Both the position numbers and the translations under genes were made by a program. Below, piece after piece: positions 42,977 to 52,477 of a stretch of DNA of 64,000 nucleotides; positions within the stretch are counted from its first letter, which is position 1, and the number at the start of each line of letters is the position of its first letter. The notes beneath the pieces were generated by a model. It worked only from the letters and a program-made list of their open reading frames with translations, was not told where the DNA came from and searched no databases. Origin of the DNA: Streptomyces sp. NBC_00190 (lineage in GTDB: Bacteria; Actinomycetota; Actinomycetes; Streptomycetales; Streptomycetaceae); the NCBI RefSeq assembly GCF_036203305.1, contig NZ_CP108131.1, positions 8,432,001 through 8,496,000 on the forward strand, given 5' to 3'.

Positions 42977-43666
42977 ATGGTTGATCAGCAGTGGAACGGT
43001 GTGCGCGAGCGAGTGGCCGCGCTGGGTACCCAGCCGTCGAGCGGCGAGGTGTTCGGCTCGCTCGGGCACAGGTGGGCCCTGGAAGACCCGCTATCCGATG
43101 ACGCGCTTGCCGAACTCGAAGCCCAGATGGGTGTGCGATTGCCGGAGGACTACCGGACTTTCCTCACCTGCGTGGGCGCCGGCGGCGCGGGGCCCGCATA
43201 CGGCCTCTTCCCCGTGCGCCGCGTACAAGGCCGCTGGCGCTGGGAAGGAGACGGAGCCGACTTGGCCGACCTGACCATGCTCGCCCGCCCCTTTCCTGAC
43301 CACGGCCCGGACCCCGAAGCCCTCGACGCACTTCTCACCGAACGCCCTGAAGAAGAGGACTTCGACGAGATCGAGGACTTCGACGACGCCATCGAAGCAT
43401 GGGACGAACGCTGGGAAGCCCTGATGTTCACCCCCGAGCGCACCGCCGGCGCCATCGTGATCTCCCACCTCGGCTGCGCTCAGAGGGAGTGGCTGATCAT
43501 CAGCGGCACCCACCGCGGCACCATCTGGTCCGACTGCCGGGCTGACGACGCCGACCTCGTCCCGCTCCTCGACGACGCCGGGAAGCCGGTCACCTTCGCC
43601 CGTTGGTACATCGACTGGCTGGAACGGGCGGAGCTCACCGCACACCAGCCACCTACGAACGCCTGA
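42977..43666 (+). CDS. SMI1/KNR4 (SUKH) family protein
   Basis: 229 residues from ATG 42977. SUKH features are DDALAELEAQMGVRLPEDYR then TFLTCVGAGGAGPAYGLFPV near residues 40-80 and, at the C-terminus, TPERTAGAIVISHLGCAQRE, WLIISGTHRGTIWSDCRADD. An acidic insert (ERPEEEDFDEIEDFDDAIEA) lies between. SUKH proteins are mostly immunity proteins against secreted nuclease or other toxins, or solitary regulators. No toxin gene is adjacent, though a truncated surface-protein gene lies directly upstream. Convergent with a second SUKH gene. Confidence 0.82.
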   Translation: MVDQQWNGVRERVAALGTQPSSGEVFGSLGHRWALEDPLSDDALAELEAQMGVRLPEDYRTFLTCVGAGGAGPAYGLFPVRRVQGRWRWEGDGADLADLTMLARPFPDHGPDPEALDALLTERPEEEDFDEIEDFDDAIEAWDERWEALMFTPERTAGAIVISHLGCAQREWLIISGTHRGTIWSDCRADDADLVPLLDDAGKPVTFARWYIDWLERAELTAHQPPTNA

Positions 43667-43756
43667 TGATGCGGATCTCTGGTACGGCCAGGGCTGCTCG
43701 TCCTCTGACTCGCTCCGGCATTCAACGGAGGGGGAACTTCCACGGCTGCCGGGAGA

Positions 43757-44890
43757 TCAGGCCGACGGTGGCCAGGGACCGGCGAGCAGCCGCTCGGCCT
43801 CTGTGACGATCGCTCCGGTCAGCTGCTCGCGTGTGCCGCTCTGGATCGCTGCCCGGTCGTTGTACGCATCGACGTTGTCGACCAGCGGCGTAAGCGCCTG
43901 CGGCCGGGCCAGTGCACCCCAGCCCTCGTAGGTGATCACGTCACCGCCAGCTCCGGGGGCCATACTCCCGTTCACGATCAGCTGGAGCCACCAGCGCACG
44001 AGTTCCCAGCGGGCCGCCTCCCAGGGGATACCGGTGTCATCGGCGGGAAGGCCATCGGACAGACCCAGCTCGGTCAGTACCTGATCGAAGAGCACATCAG
44101 CGCTCTCATGCTCCGTGCGCGACAGGCCGGCGAGCAGCGAAAGCGACTGCGTCTCGACGTCGAGGACCCGTGCCGTCAGCCCTGCCTCGATCAGTTGGTG
44201 CGGGTAGTGCTGCCGGCCGATCAGACGTTCCAGTGCCAGCATCCGCAGGCATTCGAGAGCCTCCGCCGCGCTGACGGCGTACGGGGAGTACGGCGTGGGT
44301 GCGGTGACGTCGGTGCCCGGACCGGCCTCGACGAAGTACGACCAGAAGCCGACGGTCGCGTGGGCCGGGAGCTTGCTCGCCCGGCCGGTGAACTCGTTTC
44401 GTATGTAGTCGGCGAGGTCGTTCCCGTAGAAGATGATGTCGGTCTGGTGGACGGACAGCACGGGGTGGCCCCACTCGCCGGCTGTGCCTGGCAGGTAGCG
44501 GTGGCTGTAGAGGGGGACCAGCTGTGGAACGGCCGCCAACTCGGACCGGGCGAGCTGGAGCGCGTCGGCTGTCTCTGCGGGCCTCGGGCTCCAGGCGGGA
44601 TGCCAGAATCCGTTGCGCTCCACGTCGAACAGGACCCCCTCCGCCGGTTGGGAGAGCCGCGAAGCCAAGTCTTCGGGGTCGCCATGCCGCCAGTCGGGCC
44701 AGCTTCGCGAACCGTGCGGGAGCCCGGCGGCGAGGAAGACCCTATGGTCCGCCGAGAAAGTGAAGCCGAACCGTGCCTCGATTGCGTTGAGTTCCCGCTC
44801 GCTGAGGCCCGGCCCGATGTCGGCTCGAAGCATTTTCTGAAGGTCCCTGGCGGCTTCCAGGGTCAGCGTCGGGGGCGACTGCGCGGTCAT
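43757..44890 (-). CDS. SMI1/KNR4-like family protein (long form)
   Basis: 377 residues from ATG 44888-44890 (MTAQSPPTLTLEAARDLQKM); the frame is open 32 codons further up. The N-terminal SUKH-like part is GLSERELNAIEARFGFTFSA then DHRVFLAAGLPHGSRSWPDW. The middle has VPLYSHRYLPGTAGEWGHPV, LSVHQTDIIFYGNDLADYIR, the common SUKH strand-turn with Trp and Asp. The C-terminal 150 residues are helical (ALECLRMLALERLIGRQHYP). Such proteins are common in Streptomyces, often with no known partner. Likely a cytoplasmic immunity-like or regulatory protein. Confidence 0.78.
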   Translation of the reverse strand: MTAQSPPTLTLEAARDLQKMLRADIGPGLSERELNAIEARFGFTFSADHRVFLAAGLPHGSRSWPDWRHGDPEDLASRLSQPAEGVLFDVERNGFWHPAWSPRPAETADALQLARSELAAVPQLVPLYSHRYLPGTAGEWGHPVLSVHQTDIIFYGNDLADYIRNEFTGRASKLPAHATVGFWSYFVEAGPGTDVTAPTPYSPYAVSAAEALECLRMLALERLIGRQHYPHQLIEAGLTARVLDVETQSLSLLAGLSRTEHESADVLFDQVLTELGLSDGLPADDTGIPWEAARWELVRWWLQLIVNGSMAPGAGGDVITYEGWGALARPQALTPLVDNVDAYNDRAAIQSGTREQLTGAIVTEAERLLAGPWPPSA

Positions 44891-44982
44891 CTCGGCAGCA
44901 TAGCGACCGGCACGGCATCCCTGGCTGATGGCCACTGCAACTCTCGGTGGTGCCGCATTGGTCGGCGACGGCGAGGAGCGCG

Positions 44983-45843
44983 TCATTCTCGATCGAACAC
45001 ATGGGGCAGTCGTCCGTCGCCAGGAGCCCTATCTCGGGAGGCGGCTCGGTCGGCGAGGGCACAGAGCTGTGCGGGTGTGAGTCCGGCCAGCTCACGGAAG
45101 TCACGGTTCATGTGTGCCTGGTCGTAGTAGCCACTCAGAGTCGCCCGGTCAGCCAGCGACCGGCAGGCGTCGGACGGCAAGGTCAGCGCGCGTTGAAACC
45201 GGAGGATCCGGCTGACGGATTGCGGTGGCAGTCCGATCTGCTCGCGGAAGAGCAACTGCAACCGCCGGCTGCTGCGGCCCGTGGCCGCAGCAAGTTCTTT
45301 GGCGGATATCCGCCCGTGGCAGGCGTGCAGTCGGCTCCATGCCGCAGTAATGACCGGTGACGGCGGGGGAGCGTCCACCATCCGCCGTTCCAGGGCGTTC
45401 TCGATCACCGCCCAGCGCCCTTCCCAGTCCGGTACCGCAATGAGCTGCTCGGTGAGCCTGGCTGACCAGCCGGCGCCCATCACCTCATCCGGGTGCACAT
45501 GGCTGTTGGCCAGGTGGTGCAGCGGCAACCCCAGGCACATGTACGCGCCGAGCGGGGTGAATTCCACCTCGACCGCCTCCGCGACGCCAGAGAAACCGCC
45601 CCTTACCGACGACGTCTGCAGGCCAGCGAGCATCGCATGCCATGTAGTCCGCTGCGCCGGAGCACTCCGGGCGCCGTGGGACAGACGCAAAGGGTCTCCC
45701 CAGCCCAGGATCAACGTCACTGTGGCCGAGGGGAGAGTGAGCCTGTCCGCTCCCCGCCCCGCAGTGCGATGACCTCTGTACATCACGACCTGAGCCCGGA
45801 ATCGATCCGAGGCGCGACGCTCTTCCCTGCCACTCGTCTCCAT
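44983..45843 (-). CDS. AraC-family transcriptional regulator
   Basis: 286 residues from ATG 45843. The N-terminal sensing domain spans residues 1-150 (LPSATVTLILGWGDPLRLSH; VEVEFTPLGAYMCLGLPLHH). The C-terminal AraC DNA-binding domain has both helix-turn-helix motifs: HGRISAKELAAATGRSSRRL then QLLFREQIGLPPQSVSRILR, and ADRATLSGYYDQAHMNRDFR then ELAGLTPAQL. The arrangement matches the ThcR/AraC-like regulators with an N-terminal domain of the DUF6597 type, but that detail is uncertain. Divergent from the small secreted proteins at 46.1 kb. Confidence 0.88.
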   Translation of the reverse strand: METSGREERRASDRFRAQVVMYRGHRTAGRGADRLTLPSATVTLILGWGDPLRLSHGARSAPAQRTTWHAMLAGLQTSSVRGGFSGVAEAVEVEFTPLGAYMCLGLPLHHLANSHVHPDEVMGAGWSARLTEQLIAVPDWEGRWAVIENALERRMVDAPPPSPVITAAWSRLHACHGRISAKELAAATGRSSRRLQLLFREQIGLPPQSVSRILRFQRALTLPSDACRSLADRATLSGYYDQAHMNRDFRELAGLTPAQLCALADRAASRDRAPGDGRLPHVFDRE

Positions 45844-46112
45844 GACGTTTCAACCCCCGTCTGCGACCCCGTGCCGCCGCGCGTCAGTCGTCTTCATGAA
45901 GAGAGTGCGCCTTTGTACAAGGCGACCGCCCTAGCGACGCTGCATTCTGGCCACACCCCGCGCGGCGCCCGTCAGCCCGGCGCGGGCACCAGTGTTCAGA
46001 TGAGTCAACCGCTACAGCAATGCTGAATCGCAAGAAGGAAACCTCTAGCCTCGCACATCAATCGACAAGTAACGATCAATCAATTCTACCTGCGACAACA
46101 ATAGGAGAATGC
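45844..46112. promoter_or_regulatory. Divergent promoter region, AT-rich toward the secreted-protein gene
   Basis: 270 bp. The last 90 bases (CAATCAATTCTACCTGCG onward) are clearly richer in A and T than the surroundings and end with AGGAGA before ATG 46113. It probably holds promoters for both the AraC gene and the secreted protein. Confidence 0.5.
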
Positions 46113-46526
46113 ATGCAGAAATTACGCACTGCGATTTCGGCTGTTGGCGTAGCAGCTGCAGCCCTCGCGTTTGCACCCTCCACCGCCACAGCCCAAACGG
46201 TCAGCAACAGTCTCTGGACGACAGGCCCGGGTGTGGCGGTCAGCGGAACGTACGAGTGGCGGGGGGCTAGTAAGAACATCTTCTGGATCGAGAGCCTGAC
46301 ACTCAAGAACACCGGGGCGTGTGACTCAACTACCGTTTATGTCGAGATTGAGGTAAGTGGCCCTGACGACTACTACCTGAAAAACACGCTGGGCTGCGGG
46401 AAGTCCGTTCGTGACTCGTCGATATCCCTTCAGGCCGGATACGGAGTCAACGTCAGAGTGTGTCGCGGCTGGTGGGCTCCGGACTGCAGTGGGCGATTCA
46501 TCGACAACCCGTACAACAAGCCTTAG
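46113..46526 (+). CDS. Small secreted cysteine-containing protein
   Basis: 137 residues from ATG 46113, with AGGAGA seven bases upstream. Signal peptide MQKLRTAISAVGVAAAALAF then APSTATAQ. The mature 110 residues have four cysteines (GACDSTTV, TLGCGKS, VRVCRGW, APDCSGRF), enough for two disulphides, and beta-rich sequence (VAVSGTYEWRGASKNIFWIE). It looks like a small extracellular domain such as an inhibitor or bacteriocin-like protein, but no family is recognised. Lower GC than its neighbours suggests transfer. Confidence 0.75.
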   Translation: MQKLRTAISAVGVAAAALAFAPSTATAQTVSNSLWTTGPGVAVSGTYEWRGASKNIFWIESLTLKNTGACDSTTVYVEIEVSGPDDYYLKNTLGCGKSVRDSSISLQAGYGVNVRVCRGWWAPDCSGRFIDNPYNKP

Positions 46527-46610
46527 GAACGACAGCCGGGTTCGTGTGGAGTTCGCAATCCTGAGGGCCTCTGCTGGGCCCAGAAATCATCGAGCACAGA
46601 GGGAGCGGAA

Positions 46611-47045
46611 GTGAACAAGAAGAACGCCTCCATACTGGCTGTTTCCATGGCGGCAGCCATCGCTCTACTGGTCCCCGAGAGCGCCTACGCATGGTCCATG
46701 GGGTTCCAGGTGTCACCCAAAGCAGCCGGCATACGGGCAGGGTTCGCCAGTGGGCGACTCGTCACTGGCGGTGCTACCCGCGCCGACTGCTCGTACGCGA
46801 AGATCAAGGAGGGCACCGGTCGGGTGATGGACACCGACACTGACGGGCATTCAGTCGTGGCCTGGCTTGTGTGGAACGACTGCACCACAGGCACCGAGCG
46901 GTGGAAGAAGATCGGAGCTGCCATCAAGTACGGAGATGATGCGCCTCTGTCTACGGAGCCCGCGTATAACGCCAAAAACGCCAAGGTGTATGCCTGCCTC
47001 GCGTTCGGTGACAACCAGAAGATTGACTGCGGAACCTATTGGTGA
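46611..47045 (+). CDS. Small secreted protein, second of a pair
   Basis: 144 residues from GTG 46611, with GGGAGCGGAA upstream. Signal peptide MNKKNASILAVSMAAAIALL then PESAYAWS. The mature protein has four cysteines (RADCSYAK, WNDCTTGT, KVYACLAFGD, KIDCGTYW) and strand-like text (HSVVAWLVWNDCTTGTERWK). It is 84 bp after the first secreted gene in the same direction, with no terminator between, so they are probably co-transcribed. Not similar enough to the first to be a recent duplicate. Unrecognised family. Confidence 0.75.
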   Translation: MNKKNASILAVSMAAAIALLVPESAYAWSMGFQVSPKAAGIRAGFASGRLVTGGATRADCSYAKIKEGTGRVMDTDTDGHSVVAWLVWNDCTTGTERWKKIGAAIKYGDDAPLSTEPAYNAKNAKVYACLAFGDNQKIDCGTYW

Positions 47046-47798
47046 TGCCTCTGGCCTTTTGTGCTGAGCGAGGCTGCCGAACGGGCACCCGCACCTGGGC
47101 CCGTCTCGGCCTCTGAGCCGCAGCCCGTTTCCGCCGCGGCTTCGGTCCCTGCCCCGGCGCCGGAGGCGGTGGGGGCTGGAGGGATGCGCCGCATGACGCC
47201 CCCGCCGTAGCCCAGACTGCACTGCGGTCAGCGTGTCCGGGGGCGCCTGGTCGTTCGCGTACGCCTTCCGTCGCGCCGCCGACCACGGCGTCAGTTCTGC
47301 TGGTGGGGAGCGCTATTCGGAATCCACGGTATTCGTGCTGAGCGCGGGACAACGGCAGCCGTCGGCGGGAGGCGTGGCGGCGGTTGGACCCCGTCTCGGG
47401 CGTGGCCTCGTCGGTTTGGGTCTGTCGGCCGCCGGTCAGCAGCTGCCGATTATGGCCGGGGCTTGTACAGGTCTGCATGCATCCTTCACGATGCTCGGCG
47501 GCCAGGGGTGGCCCGAACAGCGGCATCGGAGAGCGCGTCCGGGTCCGCATGTCGCCGCCCCGGGATGCGTGTCCGGCAGGCGTGGTGGGTGTTCGCCTGC
47601 GAGGATCGTTCGGCTGGAGTCGGGGGATCCGCTGTGAAGTGACGGCCCTTGCGGCTCCGCCCCGCATGCCCCCGGCCCCCCCCCGCTGGCCGGGGCAGGC
47701 CCCGGCCAGCCCACCCCCCGGCTGGTCGGGGCTCTTTGCCCCGGCCCCAGTGCGGCTGCCGGGGCGGGCGGGGGCGTCATTCCTGGGAGGCGCGTCTC
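47046..47798. other. 750-bp region without a supported gene
   Basis: High-GC sequence with only shadow-quality frames. It contains a perfect hairpin, CTGGCCGGGGC and GCCCCGGCCAG at 47686-47709, and a very GC-rich patch (47670-47780) that could act as a terminator block before the ISAzo13 element. Confidence 0.45.
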
Positions 47799-48494
47799 TA
47801 AGGGGTTGCAGATCATTAACACGTTGTTTTGATCTTGTTGTCCTCGCCGGTCTGAGACTGGACGCGGGCCTGAAGGGCGGCGAGGGCCGTGGGTGGGGTT
47901 GTCGCGGGTGGGATGGTGATGCCGTGTGCCTTGAGCAGTCGCCGGTTCTTTAAGAGGGTGCGGTGCATGGCGGTGCGGCTGGTGCCGAACAGCACGGCGA
48001 GGGGTTCCGCGGCCAAGGCGGCCCGTAGGTGGAGCACGGTGGCCAGGACCTGGTCGGGGAAGGCCAGCCGGGGCGGGCGGCCGCGCCGGATATCCCCGTC
48101 TGGCGCCAGAGCCGCGGTGAGATCGTTCAGGTGCCGGCGAGTCATCCCGGTCAGTGCGGGATCGGAGAGCAAAGCCTGGTCCCACTCCAGCGTCTGCGGG
48201 GTCCGGGCCGTCGGGATCACGGGCGATGGCTGGGGGTGCAGGACATAGTTCCAGTCGCCATGGAAGGCGTGCCTGGTCAGCGGCAGGGCGGCCATGTCCG
48301 CGTCCTTGATGCGGACTCCGGTCGGGTAGGTGTTGGTGTCCAGCTCGGCCCTCACGCGCAGTCCCGTGCGGGTGGTGGTCGCGGTGATCGACTGCACGAT
48401 GACTTCGTGGCTGGTCAGCGGGCGTCCGCTCCAGTTCATGGTGATGTGCGAGAAGAGCCGGTGCTCGATCTTGTTCCACTTCGATGTGCCGGGT

Positions 48495-49940
48495 CAATGC
48501 CGTTGCTTGAGTTAGTGAACTATCGCGGGATGCAGCGTGATGACCTTGGGTTTGACCCGGCGTGTGGGTTGCCGGTCCCGGGTGTTGATCCGGTAGGAGA
48601 GCTTGGAGGAGTACTTCGAGTCCGGCCGCTTCAGGTGCCGGTCCGCCTCGCGTAGACGCCGGGTGCCGTTGTCCAGCTTGCGGTGCACCTTCGCCGCAAG
48701 TACGGCCAGGAACGTCTTGATCTTCTTGGGTGTGTCCGCGCACTGGCGGACCACGCTGCGGCGTGTGTGCTTGAGGACTTTGACGAACGACACCCGGTCC
48801 GGGTCGATACCGTTGTCGTCAGCCAGCTTCATGACGACCCGGGTCAGGCAGTGGTGCACCGTCAGATGCGCCCAGACCTCCTGCCGGACAAGGGCGGGGT
48901 CGCCAGAACGCAGGACTTCGGCCGGTCCGCGCTGGAACGTCTTGATCTGCCGAAACGCCGACTCCGCCTCCCATCTTTCCCGGTACAGAGCTGACAGCTC
49001 CGACGCCGGATACTCCACCGGGTCCAGCAGGTCGGTCAGCAGCCTGACCACCTCACCGCCGTTGACGCGGTACTCGATCACCCGGACCAGCACACCGCCG
49101 GGGTGCGCACCCTTCTGGCCAGGCCAGATTCATCCTCGCCGAGTAGGTGCCGTCAGCGAGATGCTCGACCGGACGGTGGGCCACGGGTGAACGGGCCCGG
49201 AGCAGGAGATGCGACCCGGCTTCCAGATACGCCTTCCATAAGGCGACCCCGGGAAAGTTGCGGTCCATGACCACGAGCATCCCGGCCGCTGAAACGGCCA
49301 GAGCAATCGCGAGTTCACGCTCGCCGCCGTTGAAGCCGCCCACCGCCGCGTCGATCTGCGCGTGGGTGCCGCACTCGGTCAGCGTCACCACCCTCACCTG
49401 GGGAAAACCTGCCGGGTGGCCGTTCTTGACCGGCCCGCCGAACGCGGCCCGGTTCACCTTCGTGTCCGGTGCGTCCAGCACGAACCCGTCTACCGCGGCC
49501 AGCCGCATCCCGCGGTAGAAGGAGTCCTGCAGTCCGACCGGCGCCAACGGGCCGGCCAGCTCCCGGAACACGCCCTCCAACACCAGCGGACCCAGACGCC
49601 CGCGCGCCCGGGTAAACGACGACTTGTTCGGAATGCTTGCACTCAGCTCTGGGACGCTGCCGACCAGGTGTTCAGCGACATCGTCGTAGGAGTCCTGCTG
49701 GAACAGTGCCAGCGCAAGGGTGAAATAGACCATGAACCCAGCGGGCAGAGCGCCGGGCTTCTTGTCCCGGACCCGGCACTTCTCCAGCACCCCGGCGACG
49801 AGTTCCGGAGTCACCCATCGGGTCACTACCCCCAGCCGCACATGATCGGACAACCCCACCCAAGGATGCATGCCCGGCCCAACGACCCCGCCCCTCCAGC
49901 GTCACTGCGAACTGCTTGACGAGTTCAAGCAACGGCATTG
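48495..49940 (-). mobile_element. IS4-family element nested in ISAzo13
   Basis: 1,446 bp with end repeats CAATGCCGTTGCTTGAG (left) and CAATGCCGTTGCTTGAA (right end read inward). TGTGCCGGGT directly flanks both sides (48485-48494 and 49941-49950), a perfect 10-bp target duplication. This proves insertion into an already resident ISAzo13. Confidence 0.95.
48512..49871 (-). pseudogene. IS4-family transposase, one frameshift
   Basis: Frame 1 (from 49871) begins MHPWVGLSDHVRLGVVTRWV and carries LAAVDGFVLDAPDTKVNRAA (first Asp) and MLVVMDRNFPGVALWKAYLE (second Asp). After YSARMNLA it must change frame near 49115-49125. The second frame gives QKGAHPGGVLVRVIEYRVNG, LTDLLDPVEYPASELSALYR then ERWEAESAFRQIKTF (Glu of the Y-(2)-R-(3)-E-(6)-K motif). 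One inserted or lost base explains it. No obvious slippery run, so decay is more likely than programmed shifting. Confidence 0.82.
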
Positions 49941-50956
49941 TGTGCCGGGTGGTAGATGACACACGGTGATCGTCAGCCCGGTTTCAGCGGCGAGTTGGGC
50001 CAGCTCGAGCTTCCAGGCCCGGGTGCGGTAGCCGTTGGATCCGCCGGCGTCGGCGGTGATCAGTAGCCGTGTCGCCTGCGGGTAGGCGGCCTGGCCCTGG
50101 CCGTGCCACCAGCGGCGGATCGATTCCACTGCGAACGCGGCGGTGTCGTGATCGGTGCCGACGTTGACCCAGCCGGTGTTCGCGGTCAGATCGTAGATGC
50201 CGTAGGGGACGGCTTTGCCCAGCTGCGGATCGGCGAAGTCGTGGACGCTGACCGGGACAGGCTCACCGGCGGGACGCCACTGGCGGCCGCTGTTCTTGAA
50301 GTCACCGACGAGTTCCTTCTTCTTGGTGTCCACACTGATGACCGGCTGGCCGGCGTCCCGGTGGTTGCGGGCCTGCTCGTTGAGATAGCGGAACTGGGCG
50401 TCCCGGTCCGGATGCTGACTGCCTTCGAGTGTCTTCGCGTTGGCCTGAAGGCTGAAGCCTTCCTCCCGCAGCAGGTCGCCCACGGTATCGGCACTGATCC
50501 GGTGCCCGGCCCGGGCCAGCTCATCCGCGATCGTACGGGTCGATTTCACAGTCCACCGCAGCGGCGACATCGGATCGCCCCTCTCATCGGGCTCGACCAG
50601 CGCCAGCAGTGCCGGCCGCACACCCGGATCCAGATCGGCGACCCGTTTGCGTCCTCCGCCGGGACGCCGGACCCGCCCCAACGGCTCCTCTCCGGATTCC
50701 AGCTCGAACACGCCATTGCGGACCGTCGTCTCGCTGACCTGGGCCGCCCGAGCGACAGCACGGATGCCACCATGCCCCAGCAGCCGGGCCTCGGTTCCCA
50801 TCAGCAGCCGTCGCTACCGCTCGTCCAGATGCGGGAACAACACCGCGAACTTCGCGGAGAGTGGGTCACGGGTCTCGTCCGGGATGCGCATACCAGACCA
50901 ACGAGCCCCAGGTCGGGAAGCAACACCTTGATGATCTGCAATCCCTTAGCGATCCC

Positions 50957-51056
50957 TATAATGACAATGAACTCTGGAGGACACAGGAAATGCGGAAAAC
51001 TGCGAGCGAGTGCGCCAACCCCAACCAATGCTTTGGTGGTTCCCGCGCTGTCCTTC
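50957..51056 (+). pseudogene. Promoter and first codons of a gene cut by an IS5 element
   Basis: TATAAT at 50957-50962 is a perfect -10 box; its -35 region would lie in the adjacent ISAzo13 end. GGAGG at 50976-50980 precedes ATG 50990 (MRKTASECANPNQCFGGSRA). An alternative frame reads KLRASAPTPTNALVVPALSF, more like a signal peptide. The gene runs into the IS5 at 51057. The fragment at 51959-52146 may be its end. Confidence 0.4.
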
Positions 51057-51958
51057 AGAGCTGGTAACAGGATCTTGTTGAGATGTGCTGGTCGGGCGTA
51101 ACCGGTGCGATGATTCGGCCGTTCGTGGTGGTGTGAGTACTCGGCCGTGGATCGTGGACGACGACTTGTGGGCACTGATCGAGCCGCTGCTGCCGCCCTG
51201 GCCGACGAGGTCGCCAGGGCCGCGGCCGGTGGCGGACCGGTTGTGCCTGCAGGGCATCCTGTACGTCCTGCACAACGACATCGCGTGGCAACTCCTGCCG
51301 CCTGAGCTGGGGTTCGGCTCGGGGCAGACCTGCTGGCGGCGCCTGGAGCGGTGGCAGCAGGCAGGGTTCTTCGACCAGCTGCACCGGATCCTGCTCGCCG
51401 AGCTGAACGCGTCCGGCCGGCTCGACTGGTCGAGGGCGTGCGTGGACGGCTCTCACATCCGGGCGAAAAAGGGGGCGGCCGACACCGGTCCGTCGCCGGT
51501 CGACCGGCGGAAGACGGGCAGCAAGCATCACTTGATCTGCGACGGACGCGGGACCCCGCTGAAAGTCGTCACGACCGCGGCCAATGTCAACGATGTCACC
51601 CAGACCCTCGCCCTGGTCGACGGCATCCCGCCCGTCGCGGGCCGCCCCGGCCGGCCCCGCAGACGCCCGGACGCCCTGCTCGGCGACAAGGGATACGAAT
51701 CAAACCCCAACCGGGAAGAGCTGTGCAAACGCCGGATCCTGCCCGTCATCTCCCGCAAAGGCGCCCCCAACACAAGGGCATGGGCAAGCTCCGCTACGTC
51801 GTCGAGCAGACCTTCGCCCTGCTCCACCAGTTCAAACGACTCGCCGTCCGCTGGGAGCGCCGCACCGAACTCCACGACGCCTTCGTCTCCCTGGCCTGCA
51901 GCCTCATCTGCTGGAGACGCCTCAACAAGTCCGACTCATGATCGTGTTACGAGCTCTC
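51057..51958 (+). mobile_element. IS5-family element (single-frame subtype)
   Basis: About 0.9 kb with imperfect end repeats AGAGCTGGTAACAGGATC (51057-51074) and GATCGTGTTACGAGCTCT (51941-51958). A different subtype from the IS5 elements at 7.0, 25.8 and 37.0 kb. The target duplication is not certain. Confidence 0.75.
51133..51941 (+). pseudogene. IS5-family transposase, one frameshift
   Basis: Starts at GTG 51133 (VSTRPWIVDDDLWALIEPLL) and reads QGILYVLHNDIAWQLLPPEL, RACVDGSHIRAKKGAADTGP (first Asp), SKHHLICDGRGTPLKVVTTA and DALLGDKGYESNPNREELCK (second Asp). After SRKGAPNT the frame is lost near 51770-51778. It continues one frame over as GMGKLRYVVEQTFALLHQFK (Glu) and RLAVRWERRTELHDAFVSLA to 51941. 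One base is missing in CCCAACACAAGGGC compared with what the family sequence needs. Confidence 0.8.
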
Positions 51959-52146
51959 AGAACAAATACGGTGGCGGCCGGTTCTGCCTCGACTCAGCGA
52001 ACGGTAGAGCCCCGAATCCACCCGAGCTGGGCGCCGGACTGCAGGCTTGGGAATGTATCAAAAAATTCAGCGACTGGAATGCGGTCAACCAGGACCGGCA
52101 GCTCGTGAAAACGCAGGACTGGGGACCCGGGCCTGACGTACATTGA
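51959..52146 (+). pseudogene. C-terminal fragment of an unidentified protein after the IS5
   Basis: Open from the IS end: NKYGGGRFCLDSANGRAPNP, PELGAGLQAWECIKKFSDWN, AVNQDRQLVKTQDWGPGPDV then H and stop. Composition (Cys pair, aromatic residues, Asn/Gly) resembles the end of a small secreted protein. It is probably the tail of the gene whose start lies at 50990, but the frames do not align without knowing the exact target duplication. Confidence 0.4.
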
Positions 52147-52477
52147 GCCGCTTCCAACTCTGGACGTAAGCCTTGCGCTCCCACACGCCCGTCCGACCCA
52201 CCAACCCCCGCTCTCGCCCAGGATGCCGCCGCAAGGACGCAGATCCTCGCCCAGCTGCGGGTGGAGAGACGTGGGCCGTGCCGTCGATCCGGAGGCGGGG
52301 AGGGTGAGTTCACCGGGCCCAGTCGATCCACAGCGCGGCGAGCGCGGCGAGCGCGGCGAGTTGCTGGTCGTCGAGCCGGTCACGGCGCGCTCTTCTGGTT
52401 CCCGCTCCGGATCCCGGTGCGGTGCTCCGTCCCGCCGGGCAGCCACTCGACGACGAAACGCAATGCCCGTATGCCCG
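52147..52477. other. Region without a supported gene
   Basis: 330 bp of mixed sequence between two remnants. No frame with family similarity; repeated GAGCGCGGC units around 52330-52360. Confidence 0.4.

Larger units (their letters stand above)
47816..50891 (-). pseudogene. ISAzo13-family transposase, split by IS4 and with a nonsense codon
   Basis: Starts at about 50891 (MRIPDETRDPLSAKFAVLFP then HLDER), meets TAG at 50814-50816, and continues in the same frame as RRLLMGTEARLLGHGGIRAV. The N-terminal HTH, the core (QPVISVDTKKKELVGDFKNS, LLITADAGGSNGYRTRAWKL) and CHLPPGT run to 49941. After the nested element it resumes as SKWNKIEHRLFSHITMNW then SGRPLTSHEVIVQSITATTT, TYPTGVRIKDADMAALPLTR. 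Removing the nested element and one 10-bp repeat restores the frame (HLPPGTSKWNKIE). Inactivated twice over. Confidence 0.88.
47799..50948 (-). mobile_element. ISAzo13-family element interrupted by an IS4-family element
   Basis: Ends are inverted repeats: TAAGGGGTTGCAGATCATTA at the left (47799) and TAAGGGATTGCAGATCATCA when the right end is read inward (50948). TA at both tips may be the target duplication. The span is 3,150 bp because an IS4-family element of 1,446 bp plus a 10-bp duplication sits inside; without it the element would be about 1.69 kb, normal for ISAzo13. Confidence 0.85.

Noticed and set aside
47384..47953. 189-codon plus-strand ORF before and into the ISAzo13 end
   Set aside because: Crosses the IS boundary and has shadow-type composition; no family features.
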